This document shows positions 1-8,125 of a stretch of DNA of 64,000 bases, in pieces; position 1 is the first letter of the stretch, and the number at the start of each line of letters is the position of its first letter. The stretch is from Microbacteriaceae bacterium (lineage in GTDB: Bacteria > Actinomycetota > Actinomycetes > Actinomycetales > Microbacteriaceae), in assembly GCA_947373155.1 (NCBI GenBank), contig CANBWO010000006.1:1-64000 (forward strand). The letters run 5' to 3'. The position numbers were made by a program, and so were the translations under genes. The notes under the pieces are model-generated. The model made no database searches. It was not told the DNA's origin and was given only the letters and a program-made list of their open reading frames with translations.

Positions 1-14
1 AGTCTCCACAAATG

Positions 15-43
15 AAATGCCCTCCTTCGGGAGGGCATTTTTT
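15..43 (+). terminator. Intrinsic terminator at the window edge
   Basis: An 11-bp perfect stem (AAATGCCCTCC / GGAGGGCATTT) closes a TTCG loop and runs into a T tract. It most likely ends a gene lying upstream of the window. It separates that gene from the isochorismatase-like gene starting at 93. Confidence 0.85.
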
Positions 44-92
44 GATTCTGGCAAAAGTGGCCTTCGCGCAGGCCGTTGCTAAACTCGCAACT

Positions 93-644
93 ATGTCTAC
101 CTTTCCAAATCGCACCAAGACCGCGCTTGTTATCATCGATGTTCAAAACGGCGTTGTGGAATCAGCCCACAAACGCGACTCAGTGATTGCGAACATCAAT
201 GTGGCCCTAGATAAAGCCCGAGGTGCGGGGGTGCCGGTGATTTGGGTCCAGCACTCGGACCAAGAGATGCCGATTGGGTCAGAGGCCTGGCAGATTGTGC
301 CGGAGTTGGTTCCAACCAACGGTGAAGACAAGGTGCAGAAGACTTTCCGCAGTTCGTTTGTTGAAACCAATCTTGAGCAGATTTTGGCCGATGGTCAGAT
401 TGGCCACTTGGTGATTTGCGGAGCCGAGACCAACAACTGCGTTCGCCACACCTCCCACGCGGCTCTGGAAGCCGGTTACGACGTGACACTTTTGGCAGAC
501 GCCCACACCACCAACGGTTACACGTGGAACGGTCACACCATTGACCCGCAAAATGTGATCGATGAGCAGAACGACAACCTTGGGCATTACGACCTACCGG
601 GTCGTCAGTCCCGCGCAATTGGCGTTGCGGGTCTGGCTTTCTAA
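93..644 (+). CDS. Isochorismatase-family cysteine hydrolase
   Basis: A 183-residue cytoplasmic hydrolase of the isochorismatase/nicotinamidase superfamily. The catalytic triad is visible: Asp16 in VIIDVQN, Lys83 in VQKTF, and Cys116 in AETNNC. The frame is open upstream to base 12, but that part runs through the terminator, so I start at ATG 93, where the residue sequence begins to match the family. A TAAACT hexamer lies 7 nt before this ATG, consistent with a leaderless mRNA. The stop codon overlaps the start of the next gene (TAATG), so hydrolase and MFS exporter are probably translated together. The substrate cannot be told from sequence; family members hydrolyse isochorismate, nicotinamide, carbamoyl compounds and others. 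Confidence 0.85.
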   Translation: MSTFPNRTKTALVIIDVQNGVVESAHKRDSVIANINVALDKARGAGVPVIWVQHSDQEMPIGSEAWQIVPELVPTNGEDKVQKTFRSSFVETNLEQILADGQIGHLVICGAETNNCVRHTSHAALEAGYDVTLLADAHTTNGYTWNGHTIDPQNVIDEQNDNLGHYDLPGRQSRAIGVAGLAF

Positions 645-1867
645 TGTCCGCGGAGGTTGCGGGGCAAATAGTCACCCCTTGGCGCAAGCTCTACATTCTT
701 TCCTTTGCCGGAGCTCTTTCCTGGCTGGGTAGTGCGCTCACCACATTTGCTGTGATCCTTCGCGATAAAGACCACATCGGTGCCGGTGGAGTTTCTTTGT
801 ACCTGGTGGCCTTCGGTCTGCCAAGCATCTTTATGGCACCGGTGTCTGGTTGGGTGGCCGACCGCTTCTCTTCTAGGCAGGTGGTTTTGCCCGCATTAGC
901 CGTGATGGGGTTGAGCTCGTTCTCTTTGTCTCAAGGCTTGCCGATTTGGTGGACCCCTTTCGCTCTGTTGATAACAGCCTGTGCAGGCACCTTGGTTGGG
1001 CCATCGATGCAAGCCGCCCAGGTGGCAATCACTAACCCCGACGACCTGCCGCGAGTCACAGGCCTGATGCAGTCGATGGCATCTGCTGGAACGCTGTTCG
1101 CTCCGGCTCTTGGTGGAATCTTGGTTTCCACAACGGGTTATTTTTGGCCGTTTGTGATCGACGCGATAAGTTTCTGGCTACTTGCTGTGGTGTTCTTTGC
1201 CATCAATGTGAACCGCAAGTCAGTGCAGCATCAGGCAGGGCAAAAGGTCAATGCCATGGACGGCTTGAAAGTGGTTTTCTCTGACCGGCTGATTCGGGCG
1301 CTAGTTATTTTGGTTGGTGTGCTGATTATTGCCCTAGGTTCGTTCAACGTGGGTGAGGTGTTCCTGGTGAAGGATCAACTTCACGCCAGCACCTTTATCT
1401 ATGGAATAGTTGCGGCCCTTTTTGCAGCCGGAAGCATCATCGGTGCATTGCTCACCGCAGCTATCAAGGTTCCCGCCACTAAGCACGCGGCAGCAGCCCT
1501 GGTTGGAATCGCAGGAATCATCCTTTCGATGCTTGGGCTCTCGCTGGCTCCACACTGGTGGGTGGCAATGGTTTTCTCGTTCACGGCGGGCATAAGCAAC
1601 TCGATGCTGAACGCCTACGCCATCAGCATCATCATGACTAGGTCACCGGCAGAAGCCCTGGGTCGCGTGAATGCGGCCATCGGCGCTGTGATTGCCAGCG
1701 GAAGCGTTTTGGGAATTGTGGTTGCAGGTGTTGCAATCGCACAGTTTGGAGTGCGACCCGCCCTGTTTGTGGGTGCTGTCTTGTCCGCGATTATTTTGGC
1801 CATTTTTGGCCCGGAGGTAGTGCGCGCTGGCCGAGGGCATAAGGCTGCCGAGGCAAACGCCGAGTAG
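644..1867 (+). CDS. MFS transporter, EntS/MFS_3-like
   Basis: A 407-residue inner-membrane carrier with about 12 hydrophobic segments and the MFS motif region WVADRFSSRQVV after the second helix. It resembles the MFS_3 group that includes enterobactin exporters and macrolide-efflux proteins. Its ATG overlaps the stop of the isochorismatase-like gene by one base, indicating translational coupling. A hydrolase-exporter pair of this kind could handle a siderophore precursor or a toxic amide, but no other siderophore gene is in the window, so the substrate is unknown. Confidence 0.8.
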   Translation: MSAEVAGQIVTPWRKLYILSFAGALSWLGSALTTFAVILRDKDHIGAGGVSLYLVAFGLPSIFMAPVSGWVADRFSSRQVVLPALAVMGLSSFSLSQGLPIWWTPFALLITACAGTLVGPSMQAAQVAITNPDDLPRVTGLMQSMASAGTLFAPALGGILVSTTGYFWPFVIDAISFWLLAVVFFAINVNRKSVQHQAGQKVNAMDGLKVVFSDRLIRALVILVGVLIIALGSFNVGEVFLVKDQLHASTFIYGIVAALFAAGSIIGALLTAAIKVPATKHAAAALVGIAGIILSMLGLSLAPHWWVAMVFSFTAGISNSMLNAYAISIIMTRSPAEALGRVNAAIGAVIASGSVLGIVVAGVAIAQFGVRPALFVGAVLSAIILAIFGPEVVRAGRGHKAAEANAE

Positions 1868-1949
1868 CCACGCCAGGTGTTTTCTGGCAAATAGGTAGCC
1901 TGCCCAACGTATATTCGAAAATTCAACGAAAAACCTGTTCAGAATATTG

Positions 1950-1963
1950 TTCGCTTTAGCGAA
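1950..1963. promoter_or_regulatory. Short palindrome (TTCGC-N4-GCGAA) upstream of secreted protein
   Basis: A perfect 5-bp inverted repeat, TTCGC TTTA GCGAA, lies just before a TAGTTT hexamer placed 7 nt from the ATG at 1984. It could be an operator for the secreted protein gene. No regulator is nearby and the arms are short, so this is tentative. Confidence 0.3.
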
Positions 1964-1983
1964 ACTGAGTTAGTTTTAACGAC

Positions 1984-4230
1984 ATGTATGCCAAGGGGAT
2001 TTACAAGTCATTAGCTGCGCTCGCTCTAGTTGCGGGGATTGTCGCTCAGGCGATTAGTCCTGTATTTGCCGACGACGGGAAATCAAGCAATGGCGCTGGT
2101 GACGCACAGCAAACTCAGCGCTCAGGGCTTCATGACAATACTCACCTAGGTGAGGTTGATGGCACAGATGCAGAAGGCCTAGTGGTTCACTTTCCATCGG
2201 TTTTCGACAGCTATATCCCAGGCAAAATTGCTAACTCGGGTGGTCGTCCACCTTTGATGTATCGCGGCGGCATTACAGCAAACGGAATCACCGGTGGAGT
2301 TTCGCAGGCTCCTAAGGTTTACCTCGTGTTTTGGGGATCGCAGTGGGGTACCACTGGCACCGTTCAAGATGCCGCAGGAGTAACCAGAACGACATTCAGC
2401 AACGACCCAAAGGGTCTGGCACCTTATGTGCAATCGCTTCTTGCTGGTCTTGGAACCAACAGTGAGACCTGGTCGCAGGTAATGCAGCAATACTGCGATG
2501 GAGTGGCCGTGGGTGCAACCACTTGTGCAGGAAACGTCAACGCCAAGTTTGTCGGCTACCCAACTGGCGGCGCGCTCGCCGGCGTTTGGTACGACAACTC
2601 GGTTGTAGCACCAACCACCGCTTCTCAGATTCAGCTTGCAGCCGAGGCCAAGGCGGCGGCCCTGCACTTTGGTAACACCACTCCAATCAGCAACGCTTCA
2701 ACCCAGTACGTTGTGGTCTCGGCGACCGGCATGCATCCAAACGGCTTTAACGCTCCGCTGGCTTGGTGTGCTTGGCACGACTACGCAACAGATCCTGCTA
2801 TCGGAAACTTTGCCTACACAAACCTTCCATACGTCCCAGATGCCGGAGCCAGCTGTGGCGCTAACTATGTGAATGGCACCGATGGAGCCCTTGACGGTGT
2901 GGGAATTGTGGAAGGGCACGAATACACCGAAACCGTGACCGACCAGTGGCCAGCCGGTGGTTGGACGGACGCCGCCGGATACGAAAACGGCGATGACTGT
3001 TCCTGGACCGGACCAACCGGTGGCCAGGGTGGAAACCTAGTTCTAGCTACCGGAACATTTGCCATGCAGGGATCATGGAGCAACTTGGACGCCAACTGCT
3101 CAATGGGTGCACCAAACGTTATTGTTTCGGGGCTGCCAACGGCTAAAACCGGTTCGGCTTATGCAACCACTGCTGTCTCGGGCGGATTCACTCCCTATGC
3201 CTACTCGAGTCTCTCTGGTGCGCTTCCTGCTGGTCTAACTTTAGGCACCGATGGCCGAATCACAGGCACCACCAGCGCATCGGTTGGCACCTATACCCTG
3301 TCAGTTTCGGGCACGGACTCGAAGAACACCGCCTTCTCTGGCACAATCACTGTGAATCTTGCTCTGGCTGTTGCCACTAGCGTTTCGGTAAGTGCCTCAA
3401 GCACCTCGGCAACCACCTCAACTCCAGTTACGCTTTCAGCTACTTTGCTTGCTCCGAGTGGAACCGCAGCGGGCCAGAGTCTGACCTTCAAAGACGGCAC
3501 CACCGTTCTTGGATCGGCAATAACTGATGCCAATGGTGTAGCAACACTTGCAGCACAAACCTTTACCGGAGGAAGCCACAGCATCACGGCCACCTTTGCT
3601 GCCACTGGCATTTACCTGGCCAGCACATCGCCAGCTGTGGTTGTGAGTGTGGCCGCGGCAATCTCATCGCTGGCTCTTTCTATACCAGCCACGGCAATCA
3701 ACCCGACTACCAGCGTGACCATGACAGCTAGTTTGTCACCTGTAATCGCTAGCGCCACCATCACTTTCTACGATGGCGCCACCAGTTTGGGAACCGCAAG
3801 GACCAGCGCCTCCGGTGTTGCCACCTTGGCAAAGACCTTCACTGTCGGAACCCATAACCTCACTGCCAAGTTCGCCGGAACTACCGCTGCAACCGCCTCT
3901 ACCTCTGCAGTTGTAACGCTCATGTCGACAGTGGTTGCTCCGGGTGCGCCAACGGCTCCAAAACTAACTAAGGGCGGAACCGCTGCTGCGCCAACCGCCA
4001 CCGCAACCTGGACTGCTCCAGGCTCAACAGGCGGCTCTGCGATCACCGCATACACCGTTTATGTTTACCAAGGAACAACCCTCATCAAGACCGTGCCTGG
4101 ACCAACCACTCGTTCGGTGGTAATCACGGGTCTCACATCTAAGGCTGTGCTTAACATCAAGGTCTCTGCAACCAACATCGCTGGCGAGGGCGCTCAATCC
4201 GTAGCCTCAGCAGCTGTAACCATGAATTAG
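1984..4230 (+). CDS. Secreted HExxE-motif protein with Ig-like and fibronectin type III repeats
   Basis: A 748-residue exported protein. Residues 1-29 form a Sec signal peptide ending PVFA. The N-terminal globular half (about 60-375) holds H312-E313-x-x-E316 followed by T-D, then a conserved W-x-D...ENGD-x-C segment. This arrangement is seen in a family of secreted actinobacterial proteins related to putative zinc peptidases and EXORDIUM-like proteins. From about 380 come a putative-Ig repeat, two Big_3_5-type Ig repeats (about 460-555 and 560-645), and a C-terminal fibronectin III domain (about 650-748). There is no sortase motif or C-terminal membrane anchor, so it is probably released or loosely bound. 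Peptidase activity is inference: the motif is not a canonical HExxH. Confidence 0.7.
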   Translation: MYAKGIYKSLAALALVAGIVAQAISPVFADDGKSSNGAGDAQQTQRSGLHDNTHLGEVDGTDAEGLVVHFPSVFDSYIPGKIANSGGRPPLMYRGGITANGITGGVSQAPKVYLVFWGSQWGTTGTVQDAAGVTRTTFSNDPKGLAPYVQSLLAGLGTNSETWSQVMQQYCDGVAVGATTCAGNVNAKFVGYPTGGALAGVWYDNSVVAPTTASQIQLAAEAKAAALHFGNTTPISNASTQYVVVSATGMHPNGFNAPLAWCAWHDYATDPAIGNFAYTNLPYVPDAGASCGANYVNGTDGALDGVGIVEGHEYTETVTDQWPAGGWTDAAGYENGDDCSWTGPTGGQGGNLVLATGTFAMQGSWSNLDANCSMGAPNVIVSGLPTAKTGSAYATTAVSGGFTPYAYSSLSGALPAGLTLGTDGRITGTTSASVGTYTLSVSGTDSKNTAFSGTITVNLALAVATSVSVSASSTSATTSTPVTLSATLLAPSGTAAGQSLTFKDGTTVLGSAITDANGVATLAAQTFTGGSHSITATFAATGIYLASTSPAVVVSVAAAISSLALSIPATAINPTTSVTMTASLSPVIASATITFYDGATSLGTARTSASGVATLAKTFTVGTHNLTAKFAGTTAATASTSAVVTLMSTVVAPGAPTAPKLTKGGTAAAPTATATWTAPGSTGGSAITAYTVYVYQGTTLIKTVPGPTTRSVVITGLTSKAVLNIKVSATNIAGEGAQSVASAAVTMN

Positions 4231-4244
4231 CCAAGAGTCACCGA

Positions 4245-4703
4245 ATGATTTTGCGCGAGGTAACGGACGCAGATTTGCCGGTACTGTGGGCGCACCAGAA
4301 CGATGAGCAGGCTCACGAGATGGCGGGTTTTTCTACCTACCGTGAGCAGGCTGCGTTCGAGGAACGCATGCTCAAGATTCTGGCTAAGCCCGAGATAATA
4401 ATTCTGGCAATCGAACTCGAGGGCAAGGTTTTAGGCACGGTTGGTAAGTGGGTGGCTGAAACCCAAGACGAAATCAACTATTGGATCGACCCCGAACACT
4501 GGGGAAAAGGTATTGCGTCTCAGGCGGTGAGGTTATTCCTGGAAAGGCACACGCACCGACCGATTTATGGTCACACCGCAGCAGATAATTTTGGTTCCAT
4601 TCGAGTTCTAGAGAAAAACGGCTTCCAGCGAATCGATGTGAAGACCTCTTGGGCCGAGGCTCGGTCTAGCGAAATCCAAGAAATCAGCTGGATTCTGAAC
4701 TAG
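4245..4703 (+). CDS. GNAT family N-acetyltransferase
   Basis: A 152-residue acetyltransferase of the RimJ/RimL type. The acetyl-CoA pyrophosphate-binding loop is WGKGIASQAV at about residues 86-96, followed by the NFGSIRVLEKNGF signature typical of these enzymes. The substrate (a ribosomal protein N-terminus, an antibiotic or a small amine) cannot be predicted. It starts 14 bp after the secreted protein gene and may be cotranscribed with it. Confidence 0.85.
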   Translation: MILREVTDADLPVLWAHQNDEQAHEMAGFSTYREQAAFEERMLKILAKPEIIILAIELEGKVLGTVGKWVAETQDEINYWIDPEHWGKGIASQAVRLFLERHTHRPIYGHTAADNFGSIRVLEKNGFQRIDVKTSWAEARSSEIQEISWILN

Positions 4704-4719
4704 CAACCGCAATCAAAAC

Positions 4720-4734
4720 TAAAATGTAGGCATG
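4720..4734 (+). promoter_or_regulatory. Leaderless-type -10 element before SDR gene
   Basis: TAAAAT at 4720-4725 is followed by exactly 6 nt and then the ATG at 4732, so the predicted transcription start is the A of ATG. There is no Shine-Dalgarno sequence. Confidence 0.6.
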
Positions 4735-5481
4735 TCTAACGCATTCGCAGGTAAGTTCGCTTTCATTTCCGGTTCGTCGCGCGGTATTGGCGCACAGGTT
4801 GCCCAACTAATCGCAGCTCAGGGCGCAACCGTAGCAATCAACTACCGCGATAAGGCAGTTCGCGCTCAGAAGGTAGCCGACGCAATCACCAACGCAGGCG
4901 GAAACGCAATTGTTGTGGGAGCCGACCTAACCGACTACCCGAGCATCGATGCCTTGGCTGCAACCTTGAAGGAGCAGTTTGGTCGTCTAGATCTTTTGGT
5001 GCTAAACGCTTCTGGCGGTATGGAAACCGGCAAGGGCGAGGACTATGCCATGGTTCTAAACCGCGATGCCCAGGTGAATCTGGTAAAGACCGCACTTCCG
5101 TTGCTGGGAGCCGGTTCGCGAATCGTTTTTGTCACCAGCCACCAGGCACACTTCATTCGTGAAACCCCAACCATGCCTGAGTACTTGCCAGTTGCGCTAA
5201 GCAAGCGTGCCGGCGAAGACGCCCTGCGCGACATGATTCCAGAGCTCACCGAAAAGGGAATCCAGTTCGTTGTTGTCTCAGGCGACATGATTGAGGGCAC
5301 CGTAACCGCTACCTTGCTAGACCGACTAAACCCGGGTGCGATCGACGCACGTAAAGAGGCCGTGGGCAAGCTTTACAACGTTGAGGAATTTGCAGCAGAG
5401 ATCGTGGATGCCGCAACCGCTCCGATTCCAGCTGACAACACCCGTTTGGTGGGCGACACCGAGTACTTCACCAAGAAGTAG
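4732..5481 (+). CDS. SDR family oxidoreductase, atypical active site
   Basis: A 249-residue Rossmann-fold protein. The nucleotide-binding motif GSSRGIG is at residues 14-20, and the NAG-like turn LNASGG is present. The usual Y-x3-K catalytic pair is not obvious: the region reads EYLPVALSKRAGEDAL, with Tyr and Lys seven positions apart. The enzyme may therefore use a shifted geometry or belong to a non-classical SDR branch. The C-terminal part (DMIEGTVTATLLDR) is the substrate loop. The stop lies 2 bp from the convergent VOC gene. Substrate unknown. Confidence 0.8.
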   Translation: MSNAFAGKFAFISGSSRGIGAQVAQLIAAQGATVAINYRDKAVRAQKVADAITNAGGNAIVVGADLTDYPSIDALAATLKEQFGRLDLLVLNASGGMETGKGEDYAMVLNRDAQVNLVKTALPLLGAGSRIVFVTSHQAHFIRETPTMPEYLPVALSKRAGEDALRDMIPELTEKGIQFVVVSGDMIEGTVTATLLDRLNPGAIDARKEAVGKLYNVEEFAAEIVDAATAPIPADNTRLVGDTEYFTKK

Positions 5482-5483
5482 CT

Positions 5484-5945
5484 CTAGTCGCCTTTGATTA
5501 GGTCCTGAATCACAATTTTTGTCATTCCCCGCATGGCCTGCCAAGCGTAAGCAGCTTTCTGGGGGTCTGGGTTCTGCAGGTGAACCCGCATCTGAAGCGG
5601 GCTAACCTGCCAACTCAAACCAAACTCGTCTACGCACCAGCCACACTGTCCGGCTTTGCCGCGCGCGGTAATCGCATCCCAGTAATAGTCGGTCTGCTCC
5701 TGCCCATCGCAGTTAATGGAAAGCGAGATGGAGTCATTGAACTTTGGGCCACCGGGCCAACCCATGCCAATGAACTCTTGACCAAAGATGCTGAAATCGG
5801 CGGTCATGAGTTTGCCATCTGGCTCTGGGTGACCCGAGCTGTAAATCAAAAGATTTTCTTTGAACAGTTCCTGATAAAAAGCCAATGCTTGGCCGAGGTT
5901 TCCGTCGAACCAAAGGAAGGTCTTGAGGGTGGTTGAGTTTGCCAT
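5484..5945 (-). CDS. VOC family protein, PhnB-like (3-demethylubiquinone methyltransferase-like fold)
   Basis: A 153-residue protein of the PhnB/YjdN type in the vicinal oxygen chelate superfamily. It opens with the typical strand-helix LWFDGNLGQALAFYQELF and has the central FSIFGQEFIGMGWPGG and C-terminal DEFGLSWQVSP segments usual in this group. Members are small cytoplasmic proteins, mostly of unknown biochemical role despite the methyltransferase-like name. A TAGGTT hexamer lies 6 nt before the ATG, directly after the stop of the upstream MFS gene, so it probably has its own leaderless transcript. Confidence 0.8.
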   Translation of the reverse strand: MANSTTLKTFLWFDGNLGQALAFYQELFKENLLIYSSGHPEPDGKLMTADFSIFGQEFIGMGWPGGPKFNDSISLSINCDGQEQTDYYWDAITARGKAGQCGWCVDEFGLSWQVSPLQMRVHLQNPDPQKAAYAWQAMRGMTKIVIQDLIKGD

Positions 5946-5957
5946 AATTTGAACCTA
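5943..5957 (-). promoter_or_regulatory. Leaderless-type -10 element before VOC gene
   Basis: On the minus strand TAGGTT (5957-5952) is separated by 6 nt from the ATG at 5945. It begins immediately after the stop codon of the MFS gene. Confidence 0.55.
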
Positions 5958-7178
5958 CTACTCGGCGCTGCTTGCTTGGTTTTTTACAGTCTTGTTACCG
6001 GCTGCACTGGCAAAGATGGCGGTAACCACCAGGAATCCAGTGATGGCGCCAAAGATGCTGAGGATTCCCCAAACTTGGCCGATAAAGCCCAAAAGTGGTG
6101 GGCCAACCATGAAAGCCCCATAGCCCCAGAGGGCTACAAAACTGACTCGCTTGGCGGCATGCTCTCCCTCTCCGGCGGCCGAGAGGAACAGCGGGAAGCC
6201 CAAAGCCACACCAACGCCCCACATGGCTGAACCAATCCAGGCCAGGATCACGTTAGGTGCGCTAACGATGATGAGTATGAGCCCAACAATTCCCACGAGT
6301 GCAAGCGATTGAAGTGCGCGGGCCTTGCCGATTTTGTCGGCTAGGTTTCCACCGAAGAATCGAGTTAGGGTCATGGCGCTTAGCAACACTGCGTATGAGA
6401 TTCCAGCATTGGTTGCCGAGGCGTGATAACCCTCCACCATTCCAAGGGCCAGCCAGTCGTTAGAGGCTCCTTCGGCAACTGTGATGCCCAAAATGCCAAT
6501 GCCAAGCCAAATTGCCACTCGGTTGAGCCACTTCACCTTGATCACTTGGCCCGCGGTGTCGTGTACCTTGGGCGCCTCAATGCCATTTCCAGCTACTAGG
6601 TGCCTGTATGTGAAAACTGGAACCAGCAATTGAAGCCCGCTTAGAATCACAATCTGCCAAAAGATAGAGAAGTTAACCGTGGCCGCCAGGGTTCCAAGCC
6701 CAGCGCCGGTAACAGTGCCAATTGAATAGCCCGCGTGCAACCTGGGCATGAGGTTTTTGCCAAGTCTTTGTTCGATTGCACTGCCATCCACGTTCATTGC
6801 CACATCGGTGAGGCCAAAGCCCAGACCTGCAATGAAGCCGGAAGCGGTGTAACCAAATGCCGAACCGGTAGAGGCAAAGTATGCTCCAGCTATCCAAGCG
6901 AAAACTGCCAGTACTAATCCCCAGGTCATGGCAGGTCTGGTGCCAATGCGGCTAATAATTCGGCCGGCTTGGCTTAGCGAAATGATTGCACCCATCGATG
7001 AGATCAGAATGAGCAAGCCAAGGGTGGCGGTGTTCACATTCAGCAGTTGTTTCACAAGCGGCAGACGCACCATCAAAGATGCACCAGACAATCCGAGCGA
7101 ACAAAAATAAACCAAAATGGCGATGTGCCATGCCTTGGTTTTGGCTAGTTCGGCCGGATTCAACGCTGAAGAGGTCAT
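5958..7178 (-). CDS. MFS transporter, YbjJ/FucP-like
   Basis: A 406-residue permease with 12 predicted helices. The first cytoplasmic loop has SQAGRIISRIGTRPAM, the place of MFS motif A, and the later repeat has GGNLADKIGKARAL. Glycine-rich helices and a central loop around residue 195-215 are consistent with a sugar or organic-solute carrier. No substrate gene is adjacent, so function stays general. TAGACT at 6 nt before the ATG indicates a leaderless mRNA. Confidence 0.8.
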   Translation of the reverse strand: MTSSALNPAELAKTKAWHIAILVYFCSLGLSGASLMVRLPLVKQLLNVNTATLGLLILISSMGAIISLSQAGRIISRIGTRPAMTWGLVLAVFAWIAGAYFASTGSAFGYTASGFIAGLGFGLTDVAMNVDGSAIEQRLGKNLMPRLHAGYSIGTVTGAGLGTLAATVNFSIFWQIVILSGLQLLVPVFTYRHLVAGNGIEAPKVHDTAGQVIKVKWLNRVAIWLGIGILGITVAEGASNDWLALGMVEGYHASATNAGISYAVLLSAMTLTRFFGGNLADKIGKARALQSLALVGIVGLILIIVSAPNVILAWIGSAMWGVGVALGFPLFLSAAGEGEHAAKRVSFVALWGYGAFMVGPPLLGFIGQVWGILSIFGAITGFLVVTAIFASAAGNKTVKNQASSAE

Positions 7179-7190
7179 TGCTAAAGTCTA
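7176..7190 (-). promoter_or_regulatory. Leaderless-type -10 element before MFS gene
   Basis: Minus-strand TAGACT (7190-7185), then 6 nt, then ATG at 7178. Confidence 0.55.
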
Positions 7191-7219
7191 GGGTTAGCGG
7201 CGGCCTAGACCCTAGAGGG

Positions 7220-8080
7220 CTAACCCAAATAGTTGGGCAGTTTGTTGCGCAGGCGCCGGTCGTTGATTTCTTGGGTCTTGGTTAGTTGCTCCAGCAGATG
7301 CTTTCTGAGGCCGGTTTTAATTTCGGCTTTCTTGGCGCTCGTTTTGGTCCATTTGATTGCCACCGCCAAGTCATTGTGCAGACCAAGCAGCACCTGAGCC
7401 TTGGTCAAAGCATCGATGTGCTTCTGTTCGCTTGCGCCAAGTACCGGCAACGAAGCCTCCGCTAAATAGCGAACTCGTTTGCATTCGATTCGGATTGCGT
7501 GCAGTTGGGCATTGGTGGCATTGCGAAGATTCATGCCGAGAACCTTTTTGGATAAGCGCTTGGAGCGTTTTTGATTGAGTTTTGTGATTTGGTTTTCGTA
7601 ATCCGCACACAACTGTGAAACCAGCGGAGTCTCCCTTAGGAACACGGGTAGGTCGTTTAGCAGATCGTGCGTCTTCTTAGATTTGAAGCCAACCTCTAAA
7701 CGAACTCGCGCGTTTAACACTTGCTCATTCAAAGCAGAACGAAGTTGGGCAATTGACCGATCCTCCGGAAGCCGAAGGTCTGACAGAGCCTGATTGAAAG
7801 TGGCCACTAGGACATCGGCGTCGCGCGCCCGGCTTATTAGTTCATCTAGCCATTCCAGGCGATCTCCAAAATCCTTGGAATCAGACTGGTCCTGAAAGAA
7901 CGCACCCAGGCTTTTGAGGTTTGAGCGCAACTTGCGAAGTGCCACGCGGAAATCGTGAAGGCCTTCTGGGCTGTCGTCTGCAACCACCAAGGCGTGCGCC
8001 CGCGAGAGTTCAGCAAGGTGAAACAGGAAAACCGAGCGCAGAAAGTCCTGCCCCTTCTCGACCCCCATTTCGGTCTTCAC
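7220..8080 (-). CDS. CHAD domain protein
   Basis: A 286-residue, strongly basic, all-helical protein. The CHAD signature is clear: HDFRVALRKLRSNLKSLGAFF near residue 42 and IRIECKRVRYLAEAS near 200, giving rows of conserved His, Arg and Lys. CHAD domains bind inorganic polyphosphate, and such proteins often sit on polyphosphate granules. This one lacks the CYTH catalytic domain with which CHAD is often fused, so it is a stand-alone binder. It is transcribed away from the MFS gene at 8123. Confidence 0.85.
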   Translation of the reverse strand: MKTEMGVEKGQDFLRSVFLFHLAELSRAHALVVADDSPEGLHDFRVALRKLRSNLKSLGAFFQDQSDSKDFGDRLEWLDELISRARDADVLVATFNQALSDLRLPEDRSIAQLRSALNEQVLNARVRLEVGFKSKKTHDLLNDLPVFLRETPLVSQLCADYENQITKLNQKRSKRLSKKVLGMNLRNATNAQLHAIRIECKRVRYLAEASLPVLGASEQKHIDALTKAQVLLGLHNDLAVAIKWTKTSAKKAEIKTGLRKHLLEQLTKTQEINDRRLRNKLPNYLG

Positions 8081-8110
8081 GACTTTATTATTTCGCCAAA
8101 CGCAACAAAG

Positions 8111-8125
8111 TAGGCTTCTGTGGTG
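8111..8125 (+). promoter_or_regulatory. Leaderless-type -10 element that decides the MFS start
   Basis: TAGGCT at 8111-8116 is followed by 6 nt and GTG at 8123. Another GTG at 8120 lies only 3 nt after the hexamer, so 8123 is the better start. Confidence 0.55.
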
